Assembly: GCF_002968295.1 (NCBI RefSeq)
Contig: NZ_CP134399.1
Coordinates: 4,340,001 to 4,404,000 of the forward strand
Source: Mycobacterium sp. ITM-2016-00317
GTDB lineage: Bacteria; Actinomycetota; Actinomycetes; Mycobacteriales; Mycobacteriaceae
Length of the DNA: 64,000 nt
Direction: 5' to 3'
The notes under the pieces: generated by a model
Told to the model about the DNA's origin: nothing
Databases searched by the model: none
Seen by the model: the letters and a program-made list of their open reading frames with translations, nothing else
Shown: piece after piece, positions 8,862 through 17,495 of the stretch
Layout of the letters: every line of letters begins with the position of its first letter
Position numbering within the stretch: the first letter of the stretch is position 1
Translations under genes and position numbers: made by a program

Positions 8862-9818
8862 GTGACAGGAGCATCAGGCATCGGCGTGGCGACGATCGCG
8901 GCGGACGGATCGATTCTCGACACGTGGTTCCCCGCCCCCGAGCTGACCGAGGCGGGCGCTTCGGGCACCGAGCGGCTCTCGGTGGCCCAGGTGCCCGAGG
9001 AGCTGGCCGCGCTGGCGGGCCGCGACGAGGACCGCGACGTCGACGTGGTGGTGGTGCGCACGGTCATCGCGTCGCTGGACGACAAGCCCGCCGACGCCTA
9101 TGACGCCTACCTGCGGCTGCACCTGCTGTCGCACCGCCTCGTCGCCCCGCACGGCCTCAGCCTCGACGGGCTGTTCGGGGTGCTCACCAACGTCGTGTGG
9201 ACCAACTACGGCCCGTGCTCGGTCGACGGCTTCGAGACCGTGCGGGCCCGGCTGCGCCGGCGCGGGCAGGTCGCGGTGTACGGGGTGGACAAGTTCCCGC
9301 GGATGGTGGATTACGTGCTGCCGTCCGGCGTCCGGATCGCCGACGCCGACCGGGTGCGCCTCGGTGCGCACCTGGCCCCGGGCACCACCGTGATGCACGA
9401 GGGATTCGTCAACTTCAACGCGGGCACGCTGGGCAGTTCGATGGTCGAGGGCAGGATCTCGGCGGGCGTGGTGGTCGACGACGGCTCCGACATCGGCGGC
9501 GGCGCATCGATCATGGGCACTCTGTCCGGCGGCGGCACACAGGTGATCTCGGTCGGCAAGCGCTGCCTGCTGGGCGCCAACGCCGGTCTGGGCATCTCGC
9601 TGGGCGACGACTGCGTGGTCGAGGCCGGCCTGTACGTCACCGCGGGCACCAAGGTCACCCTCCTCGACAAGGGCGAGACGACCACGACCGTCAAGGCGCG
9701 CGAACTCTCGGGCGCCGACAACCTGCTGTTCCGCCGCAACTCGGTGACCGGGGCGGTCGAGGTGGTCAGGCGCGACGGCACCGGCATCACGCTCAACGAG
9801 GCCCTGCACGCCAACTGA
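8862..9818 (+). CDS. dapD: 2,3,4,5-tetrahydropyridine-2,6-dicarboxylate N-succinyltransferase
   Basis: A 318-residue acyltransferase that transfers succinyl from succinyl-CoA to tetrahydrodipicolinate. The N-terminal part is alpha/beta. From about residue 155 there are hexapeptide-type repeats of a left-handed beta helix ([26 protein letters not shown] and onward; [14 protein letters not shown]). Length and context match Rv1201c (317 aa). It is divergent from dapE and convergent with the ROK gene, 11 bases away. Confidence 0.95.
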   Translation: MTGASGIGVATIAADGSILDTWFPAPELTEAGASGTERLSVAQVPEELAALAGRDEDRDVDVVVVRTVIASLDDKPADAYDAYLRLHLLSHRLVAPHGLSLDGLFGVLTNVVWTNYGPCSVDGFETVRARLRRRGQVAVYGVDKFPRMVDYVLPSGVRIADADRVRLGAHLAPGTTVMHEGFVNFNAGTLGSSMVEGRISAGVVVDDGSDIGGGASIMGTLSGGGTQVISVGKRCLLGANAGLGISLGDDCVVEAGLYVTAGTKVTLLDKGETTTTVKARELSGADNLLFRRNSVTGAVEVVRRDGTGITLNEALHAN

Positions 9819-9829
9819 CCCGGCGGCGC

Positions 9830-11020
9830 TCACACCCGCAGGCGCTCAGCCCAATCCGCCAGACCCGCCGGGCTGGTCACGTGGTTCATGGCCATGATCA
9901 CCGCGCCGTGCAGGGTGGCGTGTTCCCCGTGCTCGGCGTCCCGCACCGGCGGCGGGGAGTCGCGGCGATAGGTCATCAGCGCGTCGCGGTAGGCGGCCTC
10001 GAACGCCTCGGGCGCGGCCGCGCGTAATCCCGCGCCGACCCCGCCCAGCGTGACCACCTCTGGATCGTGGAGGTTCACCAGCGCGCCGATGCCTCGGCCC
10101 AGCGACGCCGCCACGGTGGCCAGCGCCTGTCGCGTCGCAGCGTCGCGGGGCCCGTCGAGCACCCGGTGCGCGTACCCGACCGGATCCTCGGGCGGCGCGT
10201 CTCCGCGCAGGCGGGCCAGCGCCCGGCCGTCGACGGTCAGGTCCCAGCATCCGCGCGCGCCGCACGGGCACGACAGCGCCGGGTCGCCGAACGGGATGTG
10301 GCCGTACTCGCCCGCCGCCCCGTGGGTGCCGCACAGCGGTTCGCCGTTGACGACCAGGGTGCCGCCGACGCCCTGCGCGACGATCAGGTGCAGCGACGTG
10401 TCCGCGTCACGCGCGGCACCGGTGCGGGCCTCGGCCAGCCCCGCCCAGGTGGCGTCGTTGCCGATGAGCACGCTGACGTCCGCGTCCGGCGGGAGCCGGG
10501 CGGTCAGTATCGACAGGTCGACGTCGCGCCGCCGCCGCGACGTGAACTGCACCAGTTTGGCGTCGCTGACCGTGCCCGCGAACGAGACCGCCAGTGCCCG
10601 CACCCGGGCGGGGTCGCGGCGGTAGGCGGCGCCGATGGCCTCGGCCAGCCGGTGAAGGGCCTCGTCGAGTTCGGTGTCGGCATAGGCGCCGCCGGCCACG
10701 ACGTGCGGCTGACCGTCGACGGCGGCCACTGCGAGCCGCCAGTCGGCCACGCGCACCTCACCCGCCAGCACCAGCGGCCCGTCCGGGTGGGGGCCCAGCA
10801 CCGTGGTCGGCCGTCCCCGCCCCTGCGCGGGCGCAGGCGTCTCGTCGAGCAGCCGCATCTGCTTGAGCCGTGCGACCATGTCCGCTGCCTGACCGGTGCC
10901 GATGCCCAGGCGCTGGGCGGCGGCGGCGCGGGTGATGCCAGGTTCTGCGCGCACCACACTGAGCAGTTCGGCGGCCCCGAGCCACCGCGGGTGCACGGCA
11001 CGTCGCTGGTCGTCAGACAT
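9830..11020 (-). CDS. ROK-family transcriptional repressor/sugar-kinase-like protein
   Basis: A 396-residue protein. Residues 1-75 form a MarR-like winged helix (AELLSVVRAEPGITRAAAAQRLG, then DMVARLKQMRLLDE). The rest is a ROK sugar-kinase-like fold with a GNDATWAGLAEA segment, the zinc/ROK signature CPCGARGCWDL near residue 260, and VTLGGVGAGL. NagC/XylR-type members repress sugar uptake or efflux genes and respond to a sugar ligand. ATG 11020 starts MSDDQRRAVHP; the open frame beyond it (to 11332) has no such similarity. It is divergent from the MFS gene, with an inverted repeat between the two, so it probably controls that transporter and itself. Confidence 0.82.
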   Translation of the reverse strand: MSDDQRRAVHPRWLGAAELLSVVRAEPGITRAAAAQRLGIGTGQAADMVARLKQMRLLDETPAPAQGRGRPTTVLGPHPDGPLVLAGEVRVADWRLAVAAVDGQPHVVAGGAYADTELDEALHRLAEAIGAAYRRDPARVRALAVSFAGTVSDAKLVQFTSRRRRDVDLSILTARLPPDADVSVLIGNDATWAGLAEARTGAARDADTSLHLIVAQGVGGTLVVNGEPLCGTHGAAGEYGHIPFGDPALSCPCGARGCWDLTVDGRALARLRGDAPPEDPVGYAHRVLDGPRDAATRQALATVAASLGRGIGALVNLHDPEVVTLGGVGAGLRAAAPEAFEAAYRDALMTYRRDSPPPVRDAEHGEHATLHGAVIMAMNHVTSPAGLADWAERLRV

Positions 11021-11038
11021 CGCCGAGCAGTATGTCAC

Positions 11039-11066
11039 TTGATTAAACTCGTTGACCGAGTATATT
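11039..11066 (+). promoter_or_regulatory. Promoter of the MFS gene with inverted repeat in the spacer
   Basis: TTGATT (11039-11044) and TATATT (11061-11066) are separated by 16 bases and form a good -35/-10 pair, with -10 ending 8 bases before the ATG. The spacer holds ACTCG-TTGAC-CGAGT (11047-11061), an inverted repeat in the position where a repressor would block RNA polymerase. The neighbouring ROK protein is the obvious candidate ligand. Confidence 0.5.
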
Positions 11067-11074
11067 CGCGAGCT

Positions 11075-12251
11075 ATGACCGTCACCTCGCCGCCGGACCG
11101 AGGCCTGCGCGCGAATCTGCCCGCGCTGCTCTGCCTCGCGGCGGCGTCGTGCCTGGCGGTGTCCACCGAGATGCTGCCGGTCGGCCTGCTGCCCCAGATC
11201 GGCGCTGCCTTCCGGATCTCCGACGCCGCGCGGCCTGCTGGTCGGCCTGTACGCGGTGATGGTGGCCGCGCTGGCCGTGCCACTGACCGTGCTCACCACC
11301 AGGTTCGCCCGCAAGCCGCTGCTGATGGCCACGGTCGCCGGTTATGCGGTGAGCAACGCGGTGGTCGCGGTGGCGCCGGTGTTCGCGCTGGTCGCGGCGG
11401 GACGCACGCTTGGCGGGATCACCCACGCGCTGTTCTTCTCGCTGGTGATCGGTTATGCCCCGCGGTTGGTGCCGCAGGCGCTGGTCGGTCGCGCGCTCGC
11501 ACTGGCGGGAAGCGGCGCCTCAGTGGGTCTGGTGCTCGGGGTGCCGTTGCTGACCTCGCTCGGGACCGCTGCCGGCTGGCGGATGTCGTTCGTCGCATTG
11601 ACGGTGCTCTCGGTGGCGACGCTGGCATTGCTGGCCAAGGTGCTGCCGCCGGTCGGCCACGACCGGACCGCCCAGCGGGACCGCACGGCGGACGACGGCC
11701 GGGAACGTCTTGCCGCGGTGGCGGTGTCGAACATGCTGGTGTTCCTCGGCCAGTTCACCGTGTACACGTTCGTCAGCGTCATGCTGCTCACCCACGGCGC
11801 CCGGCCGGCGCTGATCGGCCCGATCCTGCTGGTCTGCGGGGCCTGCGGCCTCCTCGGCCTGTGGTACGCCGGCCGCGGTCTGGACCGCAATCCGCGGCGG
11901 ACGACCGCGGTGCTGCTCGGGACGACCATGCTCGCCGTGGCCGGCCTCTCCCTGCCGTCGGCCGGGCTGTGGGCGGTGCTGGCGGTGGTCGCGGTGTGGT
12001 GCACCGCGTTCGGTGGTGTGCCGTCGATCTACCAGTCCTGCGCGGTGCGCGCGGGCGCGATGTCGCCCGAACGCGCGGGCGCCTGGATCAACGCGACGGC
12101 CAACACCGGCATCGCGGGCGGCTCGGCAATCGGGGCGGGCCTGCTGGGAACCGCGGGACTTACCGCGCTGCCGTGGGCGGGCGCCGTGCTCGTCGGCGCC
12201 GGGCTGGCGGTCGCGCTGCTGACCCGCAGAGCTTTCCCGTCTGAGCCCTGA
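11075..12251 (+). pseudogene. MFS efflux transporter with single-base frameshift
   Basis: A major-facilitator permease of the arabinose/drug-efflux (DHA) type, about 391 residues if read through. The start ATG 11075 gives MTVTSPPDRG and the first membrane helix up to FRISDAA, then the frame is lost. The remainder (GLLVGLYAVMVAALAVPLTVL, MFS loop TTRFARKPLL) continues in another frame to 12251. Removing one C in GCGCGG at about 11229-11233 restores ISDAAGLLVGLYA, the usual MFS junction. The tail alone could start at GTG 11256 (331 aa) but would lack helix 1. It may be a true null allele or a sequencing error. Convergent with the next gene, 3 bases away. Confidence 0.8.
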
Positions 12252-12254
12252 TGC

Positions 12255-12878
12255 TCAGCCGGCCGCGTTGGGCTTGAGCGGCGGACACCTGCCCTGCGGG
12301 TCGGCCGCGAGCTCGAAATGCCAGATCTCGTTGGCGTAGATCTGGCACAGGCCGAACCTCGCGCCGTTGGCGATCAGCCAGTGATCGGCCTCGGGCGGCC
12401 CGATGTCGACCGCGCGGCCCCGGACGTGCTCGGACACATCCGGTGTGGCCACGAACTCGGCGGCCTGCGGCACGCTGCCGTAGTTGCGCACCGCTTCGTC
12501 GAACAACCGCTGCTGGAAGCCCCGCGACCGCCAGCCCGAGTTCACCCTCAGTGGCACCCCGTCCGCCTCGGCGGCCCGGGCGGCGTTCTGCACCGCGGCG
12601 AGTAACACCGGATCCAGTTGCGACAGAATGGGGTTGGCGGTGTCGAACGGCGACAGCATGGTGCCGTCGGGAAGCCAACCACCCGTGGTGTCGACGGCTG
12701 CCGGGCCGATCGACAGCGGGTCGGCGGGCGGTGGCAGCTGTGGCGGTACAGGAGGGGGCGCCACGATGCTGGTCTGCACCAGCATCACCTCCGGCGGGTG
12801 GCCGCAGGCGGGCAGCAACGCGGCGGCGAGCACGCCGGCGATCCCGGCGAGCGCACACCGTGCCGCGGGCCGGTTCAC
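12255..12878 (-). CDS. Lipoprotein D,D-carboxypeptidase, VanY/M15B family
   Basis: A 207-residue exported lipoprotein. The N-terminal signal ends in a lipobox (LLPACG, Cys near residue 23). A Pro-rich linker follows, then a VanY-type peptidase domain: SGWRSRGFQQRLFDEA, SEHVRGRAVDIG (zinc His and Asp) and WHFE at the end. These enzymes trim D-Ala-D-Ala peptide stems outside the membrane. The start is GTG 12878, whose GTGA overlaps the stop of the VOC gene, so translation is likely coupled. The frame is open further upstream but lies inside that gene. Confidence 0.82.
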   Translation of the reverse strand: MNRPAARCALAGIAGVLAAALLPACGHPPEVMLVQTSIVAPPPVPPQLPPPADPLSIGPAAVDTTGGWLPDGTMLSPFDTANPILSQLDPVLLAAVQNAARAAEADGVPLRVNSGWRSRGFQQRLFDEAVRNYGSVPQAAEFVATPDVSEHVRGRAVDIGPPEADHWLIANGARFGLCQIYANEIWHFELAADPQGRCPPLKPNAAG

Positions 12879-13225
12879 CCCTCGGCCGCCAGGACGCAGA
12901 ACTCGTTGCCCTCCGGGTCGGCCAGCACCACCCAACTCTGCTCGCCCTGACCGATGTCGATTCGGCGGGCGCCCAACCCGATCAGCCGCTCGACCTCGGC
13001 GTCCTGATCGTCGGGGGTGAAGTCGAAATGGATGCGGTTCTTCACGGCCTTGCCCTCGGGCACCGCCAGGAACAGCCAGTCCGGTCCGACGCCGCCGGGA
13101 GCGCGCAGTGCGACGTCGCCATCGCTCGCGTCCTCGGCCGCCCAGCCCAGCGCCTGCGACCACCAGTGCGCCAGGGCCCGGACGTCGTTGGCGTCGATGC
13201 AGATGTCGCTGAATCTCAGACCCAT
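12875..13225 (-). CDS. VOC-family (glyoxalase-like) protein
   Basis: A 116-residue protein with one glyoxalase/bleomycin-resistance fold module pair: MGLRFSDICIDANDVRALAHWWSQ at the start, HFDFTPDD in the centre and VLADPEGNEFCVL at the end. Members bind a metal and act as lyases, dioxygenases or resistance proteins; no substrate can be assigned. Its ATG at 13225 overlaps the stop of fadD36 by 10 bases, and its own stop overlaps the next start, so fadD36, this gene and the lipoprotein gene form one operon. Confidence 0.8.
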   Translation of the reverse strand: MGLRFSDICIDANDVRALAHWWSQALGWAAEDASDGDVALRAPGGVGPDWLFLAVPEGKAVKNRIHFDFTPDDQDAEVERLIGLGARRIDIGQGEQSWVVLADPEGNEFCVLAAEG

Positions 13226-14634
13226 TGCGCCAGTTCCTTCTTCAACACCTTGCCCATCGCGTTGCGCGGCAGGCTGTCCACCACCCGAACCTCGCGTGGC
13301 CGCTTGTGCACGGAAAGCTGCTGTGCCACATACTCGATCAACTCGTCGGGCTGGGCGTCGCCGACGACGAACGCCACGATGCGCTGGCCGAGATCGGGGT
13401 CGGGCGCACCGATCACCGCTGCCTCCCGCACGCCGGGATGCTCCAGCAGCACCGTCTCGATCTCCCCGGCGCCGATCCGGAAGCCGCCGCTCTTGATCAG
13501 GTCGACCGACTCGCGGCCGACGATGCGGTGCATGCCGCCTGCGTCGATCACCGCCACGTCACCGGTGCGGTACCAGCCGTCGTCGCCGAGCACCTCGGCG
13601 GTGGCGTCGGCGCGGTTGAGGTAACCGTCGAACAGCGTCGGACTCTGCACGTGCAGTTGCCCGATCGCCTCGCCGTCGTGGGGCAGCTCCGCGCCGTCGT
13701 CGGCGACCAGCCGGGTCGACACCCCCTGCAGCGGCAGGCCGACCCAGCCGGGCCTGCGTTCCCCGCCGACCAGTGTGCTGAGCGTGATCAGGGTCTCGGT
13801 GCTGCCGTAGCGCTCGATGGCCCGGTGCCCGCTGAGCTCCTCGAGCCCGTCGAACACCGGAACCGGCAGCGCCGCACTGCCGGAGACCAGCAGCCGCGCC
13901 GGTGCGAGCGCGCGGGCGGCCGCGCCGTCCTCCACGATCCGGGACCACACCGTCGGAACCCCGAACAGCAGGGTGCCGCCGAGTTCGGCCACCGCGTGCG
14001 CGTAGGCCTGCGGCGTGGGTTTCCCGGTGTGCACGAACCGGTTTCCGATCCGCAGTGAACCCAGCAGGCCCAGCACGAGACCGTGCACGTGATACAGCGG
14101 GAGTCCGTGCACCAGGGTGTCGTGCGGGGTCCACTCCCAGGCCTTCGCGAGCATGTCGATGTCGGCGGCGACGGCCCGTCGGCTCACCACCACGCCCTTG
14201 GGCAGCCCGGTGGTCCCCGAGGTGTAGATGATCAGCGCGGGGGCCTCCGGCGGCGGCTCGGCGTAGCGGTGCCAGGACCTGGCGTGCATGCGCACCGGGA
14301 TGTGCGGCAGCCCTTCGGTCTCCTCCGGCAGATCGCCGAGCCAGGCCTGCGCGCCCGAGTCGGAAAGGATGTGCCGCCGCTCGGCGGCGCCGACGTCGGC
14401 GGGCACCGGGACGACGGGGACCCCGGCGATCAGGCAGCCGGTGACCGCGAGCACGGTCGCCGCGCTCGGCGTGGCCAGCACGGCGACGCGGGATGCGCCG
14501 GCCACGCGTTCGGCCACCGACGTCGCCGCCCCGACGAGATCACTCCGGCTCAACGACACCCCGTCGATGCGCACCGCATCGCCGAGATCTGCGCCCGCGG
14601 CCACGGCGGCGGGGTTCAAGGACGCCAGCAACAC
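13216..14634 (-). CDS. fadD36: Acyl-CoA synthetase FadD36
   Basis: A 472-residue adenylate-forming acyl-CoA ligase. Motifs: IIYTSGTTGLPKGVVVS near residues 130-147, ERYGSTET near 265-272, YRTGDVA near 345 and the C-terminal lysine region NAMGKVLKKEL. Length and sequence match FadD36 of M. tuberculosis (Rv1193, 473 aa). GTG 14634 (MLLASLNPAAVA) is preferred; ATG 14667 is possible but would leave only 9 bases to the divergent Nudix start and lacks a ribosome site. Fatty-acid chain preference cannot be read from the sequence. Confidence 0.88.
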   Translation of the reverse strand: MLLASLNPAAVAAGADLGDAVRIDGVSLSRSDLVGAATSVAERVAGASRVAVLATPSAATVLAVTGCLIAGVPVVPVPADVGAAERRHILSDSGAQAWLGDLPEETEGLPHIPVRMHARSWHRYAEPPPEAPALIIYTSGTTGLPKGVVVSRRAVAADIDMLAKAWEWTPHDTLVHGLPLYHVHGLVLGLLGSLRIGNRFVHTGKPTPQAYAHAVAELGGTLLFGVPTVWSRIVEDGAAARALAPARLLVSGSAALPVPVFDGLEELSGHRAIERYGSTETLITLSTLVGGERRPGWVGLPLQGVSTRLVADDGAELPHDGEAIGQLHVQSPTLFDGYLNRADATAEVLGDDGWYRTGDVAVIDAGGMHRIVGRESVDLIKSGGFRIGAGEIETVLLEHPGVREAAVIGAPDPDLGQRIVAFVVGDAQPDELIEYVAQQLSVHKRPREVRVVDSLPRNAMGKVLKKELAQWV

Positions 14635-14676
14635 AGGAACTGAGGCTACTCCCCGACCCCTGGTCATACTGGTGCG

Positions 14677-15213
14677 GTGGATTCCATCCGGTGCGTGGGG
14701 ACGCGCGAGGTGTACCGCAACAACTGGCTGACGATCCGCGAGGACCGCATCCGCAGGGACGACGGCAGCGCGGGCGTGTATGCGGTGGTGGACAAGCCGA
14801 CCTACGCGCTGGTGATCCCGCGCGACGGGGACCGTTTCCACCTCGTCGAGCAGTTCCGGTATCCGATCGGGTTGCGCCGGTGGGAGTTCCCGCAGGGCAC
14901 CGCGCCCGGCCTGGCCGAACTCGACGGCGCCGAACTCGCCGCGCGGGAGTTGCGCGAGGAGACGGGCCTGATCGCGGCGACGATGACCGAGATCGGGCTG
15001 CTCGACGTCGCGCCCGGGATGAGCAGTCAGCGCGGCCGGGTGTACCTGGCCACCGGCATCACCGAGGGTCCGCACGAGCGCGAGCCCGAGGAGCAGGACA
15101 TGCGCAGTAGCTGGTTCGGCCGCGACGAACTCGAGCAGATGATGCGCGACGGCACCATCACCGACGCGCAGACCTTGGCCGCGTGGACCCTGATGTTGCT
15201 CAGTGGACGGTGA
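14677..15213 (+). CDS. Nudix hydrolase, ADP-ribose pyrophosphatase-like
   Basis: A 178-residue protein with WEFPQGTAPGL and ARELREETGL, a slightly spread Nudix box (the Glu upstream of REL is one position off the strict GX5EX7REUXEEXGU spacing). An ADP-ribose pyrophosphatase-like N-terminal strand (REVYRNNWLTIREDRI) precedes it. It probably hydrolyses a nucleoside diphosphate linked to another group; the substrate is unknown. Start GTG 14677, divergent from fadD36. Confidence 0.8.
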   Translation: MDSIRCVGTREVYRNNWLTIREDRIRRDDGSAGVYAVVDKPTYALVIPRDGDRFHLVEQFRYPIGLRRWEFPQGTAPGLAELDGAELAARELREETGLIAATMTEIGLLDVAPGMSSQRGRVYLATGITEGPHEREPEEQDMRSSWFGRDELEQMMRDGTITDAQTLAAWTLMLLSGR

Positions 15214-15360
15214 GCTGCGTTCGCCACGAACGTCATTCGCCGGTCCAGGCCGATATCAACCCGTGACGCAACCGTGCCCGAACCGACCGTGTCGGTCCGG
15301 CACCTTGACGGATGGGGCAATTAAGTTTGCTGTGCCAGACCGAGGAACTGCGAGGAAACC

Positions 15361-15861
15361 ATGCCGGTGCGACGTGTGCGCAGTGCGCTTGCGTCCGCGA
15401 CCTTGGTCGCGGCCGCGTGCGTGGGCGCCGAGGGCACCGCGCTGGCGGCGACGCCCGACTGGAGCGGCCGCTACACCGTGGTGACCTTCGCGTCGGACAA
15501 ACTCGGCACGAGTGTCGCCGCCCGCCAGCCCGAACCCGACTTCAGCGGCCAGTACACCTTCAGCACGTCCTGCGTGGGCACCTGCGTGGCCACCGCGTCC
15601 GACGGCCCGGCGCCGTCGAACCCGACGATTCCGCAGCCTGCGCGCTACACCTGGGACGGCAGGCAGTGGGTGTTCAACTACAACTGGCAGTGGGAGTGCT
15701 TCCGCGGCGCCGACGTCCCGCGCGAGTACGCCGCGGCCCGTTCGCTGGTGTTCTACGCCCCGACCGCCGACGGGTCGATGTTCGGCACCTGGCGCACCGA
15801 GATCCTCGAAGGCCTCTGCAAGGGCACCGTGATCATGCCGGTAGCCGCGTACCCGGCGTAG
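15361..15861 (+). CDS. Secreted protein of unknown function with disulfide-type cysteines
   Basis: A 166-residue protein. Residues 1-29 form a Sec signal peptide (Arg-rich start, hydrophobic core, AxA-type end before ATPDWSG). The mature part has aromatic-rich strands (WSGRYTVVTF, DFSGQYTFSTSC, WVFNYNWQWECF) and four cysteines that could form two disulfides. I do not recognise a named family; similar small secreted proteins are common in mycobacteria. It ends 11 bases from the convergent glycosyltransferase gene. The 147 bases upstream hold no gene. Confidence 0.65.
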   Translation: MPVRRVRSALASATLVAAACVGAEGTALAATPDWSGRYTVVTFASDKLGTSVAARQPEPDFSGQYTFSTSCVGTCVATASDGPAPSNPTIPQPARYTWDGRQWVFNYNWQWECFRGADVPREYAAARSLVFYAPTADGSMFGTWRTEILEGLCKGTVIMPVAAYPA

Positions 15862-15872
15862 CCGCCGCCGGT

Positions 15873-17492
15873 TCACGCCGTGCGGTCCTGCCCGACCTGC
15901 TCCTCTGCGGAGATCGGCACGGCGACGACGTCCGGGTGCTCCGCGGCGCGGGCGGCCGGTTCGCCGACGCCCGGGGAGACGCTGCGCAGACTGCCGACCG
16001 CCTGATCCAGCGTGTGCAGGTCGTGGCCGTGTTCGGTCTTGTCCCAGAAATGCCGCATCCGTGGGTTGGCCAACTCGTAGCACGCCTTGACCAGGGACAG
16101 CACGGCCAGCATCGGCCAGATCCCGGCGAGCACCACCACCATGTACTTCACCGTGGAATAGCCCTCGTGCTTGGTGGCGATCGCGACGTGCTGCAGGAAG
16201 AGCACGAGGTTGCCGAACACCAGCAGCAGCACGCCGAGGTAGAGCAGCAGACTGGGAAACAGGGCCTCGATCACGGGCGACCGCGTCGCGAAGTACAGGT
16301 AGGTCAACGCCCACGAGAACGCGGCCAGTCCGATCGACAGCGGCGTACCGATCAGGAACAGCACGTACACCATCCAGCGCACGAAGCCCATGTGCTGCAT
16401 CGTGCGAATGGGATTGCGGGTGAAGATCAGTCCGGTCTGGATGTATCCCTTGAGCCACCGCGACTTCTGCCCGATCAGAGTCGAGACCTTGGTGGTGGCG
16501 ATCTCCTGGGTGACGCTGTCGAGCATCGCGATCTTGAATCCGTGCAGTGCCAGCGCGCCGGCCAGATCGGCATCCTCGGTGACGTTGAACATGTCCCAGA
16601 TGCCGACCCATTCGACACCGGGCGGCAGATCGGCCTCTTCGATGCTGACCCGGGTGAGCATCTCGAGGCGGAAGTGGTTCGACGTCCCGCCCAGCGGCGG
16701 GATGAGGCCCAGCTTCGCCATCCCGGGCAACACCCAGGTGAAGTGAATCAGGTACTCCGCCCACATGAGTCGCGACACCCAGGTGCTGGTCTGGTTGGAG
16801 AACGCCAGCTGCGCCTGCAGACACACCACCGTCGAGTCGACGCGGTCGTAGCCGCGGAACATCCCGACCGCCTTGCGCAGCTGATCGGGTTCAGGCCGGT
16901 CCTCGGCGTCGTAGACGACGCACAGCCGTGCCGCCCGGTCCCGCCTGGACATCGCGCGCGACTCCTCCAGTGCAACGTGCGCACCGTAATTGAGCGCCCG
17001 CTGCTTGCCGTAGGGCTTGACGTCGGGCACCTCGACGATGTCCACGAACGACGGAACGTCGACCGCGTCGATGGCGGCCCGCGTGCTCGGGTCGCGATCG
17101 CGCGACTCGACCAGCAGCTTCACCCGCAGCCGGTCCTTCGGGTATTCCAGGCCGGCCATGCCGCTCATCATCGGAGCGATCATGTCGGGTTCGCGGAACA
17201 TCGGCACCAGCACCAGGTAGTGGGGCAGCGTGGGGTCGTCGACGGACGGAATGTCGTAGTCCAGATACGTGTGCCGGGTGGACGCATGCCACAGGCCCAT
17301 CTTCATCAACCCGACGAACACTGCGAAGAACGACAGCACCACGGCGACCGTCACCTGGGCGACGATCAGCGGAACAGTCACCAGCCCCACGATCAGCAGC
17401 ACGGCCGACAGGGCGAACAGCGTGACCTGCCCGGTGTTGACGACGGTTGCCGCGGTATGCCGAACAGGCTCGCGCCGAGAGGTTTTCGCCAT
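15873..17492 (-). CDS. Processive-type family 2 glycosyltransferase (membrane polysaccharide synthase)
   Basis: A 539-residue membrane enzyme. Two hydrophobic segments lie at residues 20-70. The catalytic domain follows with LVLVPMFREP, VYDAEDRPEPDQL (near 195-207), TEDADLA (near 305) and QKSRWLKGY (near 345), the Q-x-x-RW motif of processive synthases such as cellulose and hyaluronan synthases. Four or more membrane helices cover 365-480. This layout suggests that it polymerises a sugar nucleotide and extrudes the chain. It is the last gene of a four-gene operon, starting 3 bases after the GT-C gene stops. Sugar and linkage are unknown. Confidence 0.82.
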   Translation of the reverse strand: MAKTSRREPVRHTAATVVNTGQVTLFALSAVLLIVGLVTVPLIVAQVTVAVVLSFFAVFVGLMKMGLWHASTRHTYLDYDIPSVDDPTLPHYLVLVPMFREPDMIAPMMSGMAGLEYPKDRLRVKLLVESRDRDPSTRAAIDAVDVPSFVDIVEVPDVKPYGKQRALNYGAHVALEESRAMSRRDRAARLCVVYDAEDRPEPDQLRKAVGMFRGYDRVDSTVVCLQAQLAFSNQTSTWVSRLMWAEYLIHFTWVLPGMAKLGLIPPLGGTSNHFRLEMLTRVSIEEADLPPGVEWVGIWDMFNVTEDADLAGALALHGFKIAMLDSVTQEIATTKVSTLIGQKSRWLKGYIQTGLIFTRNPIRTMQHMGFVRWMVYVLFLIGTPLSIGLAAFSWALTYLYFATRSPVIEALFPSLLLYLGVLLLVFGNLVLFLQHVAIATKHEGYSTVKYMVVVLAGIWPMLAVLSLVKACYELANPRMRHFWDKTEHGHDLHTLDQAVGSLRSVSPGVGEPAARAAEHPDVVAVPISAEEQVGQDRTA

Positions 17493-17495
17493 GTC

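Noticed and set aside
15361-15861. Secreted 166-aa protein as part of the glycan operon
   Set aside because: It is on the opposite strand and convergent, so it is not cotranscribed with the glycosyltransferases.
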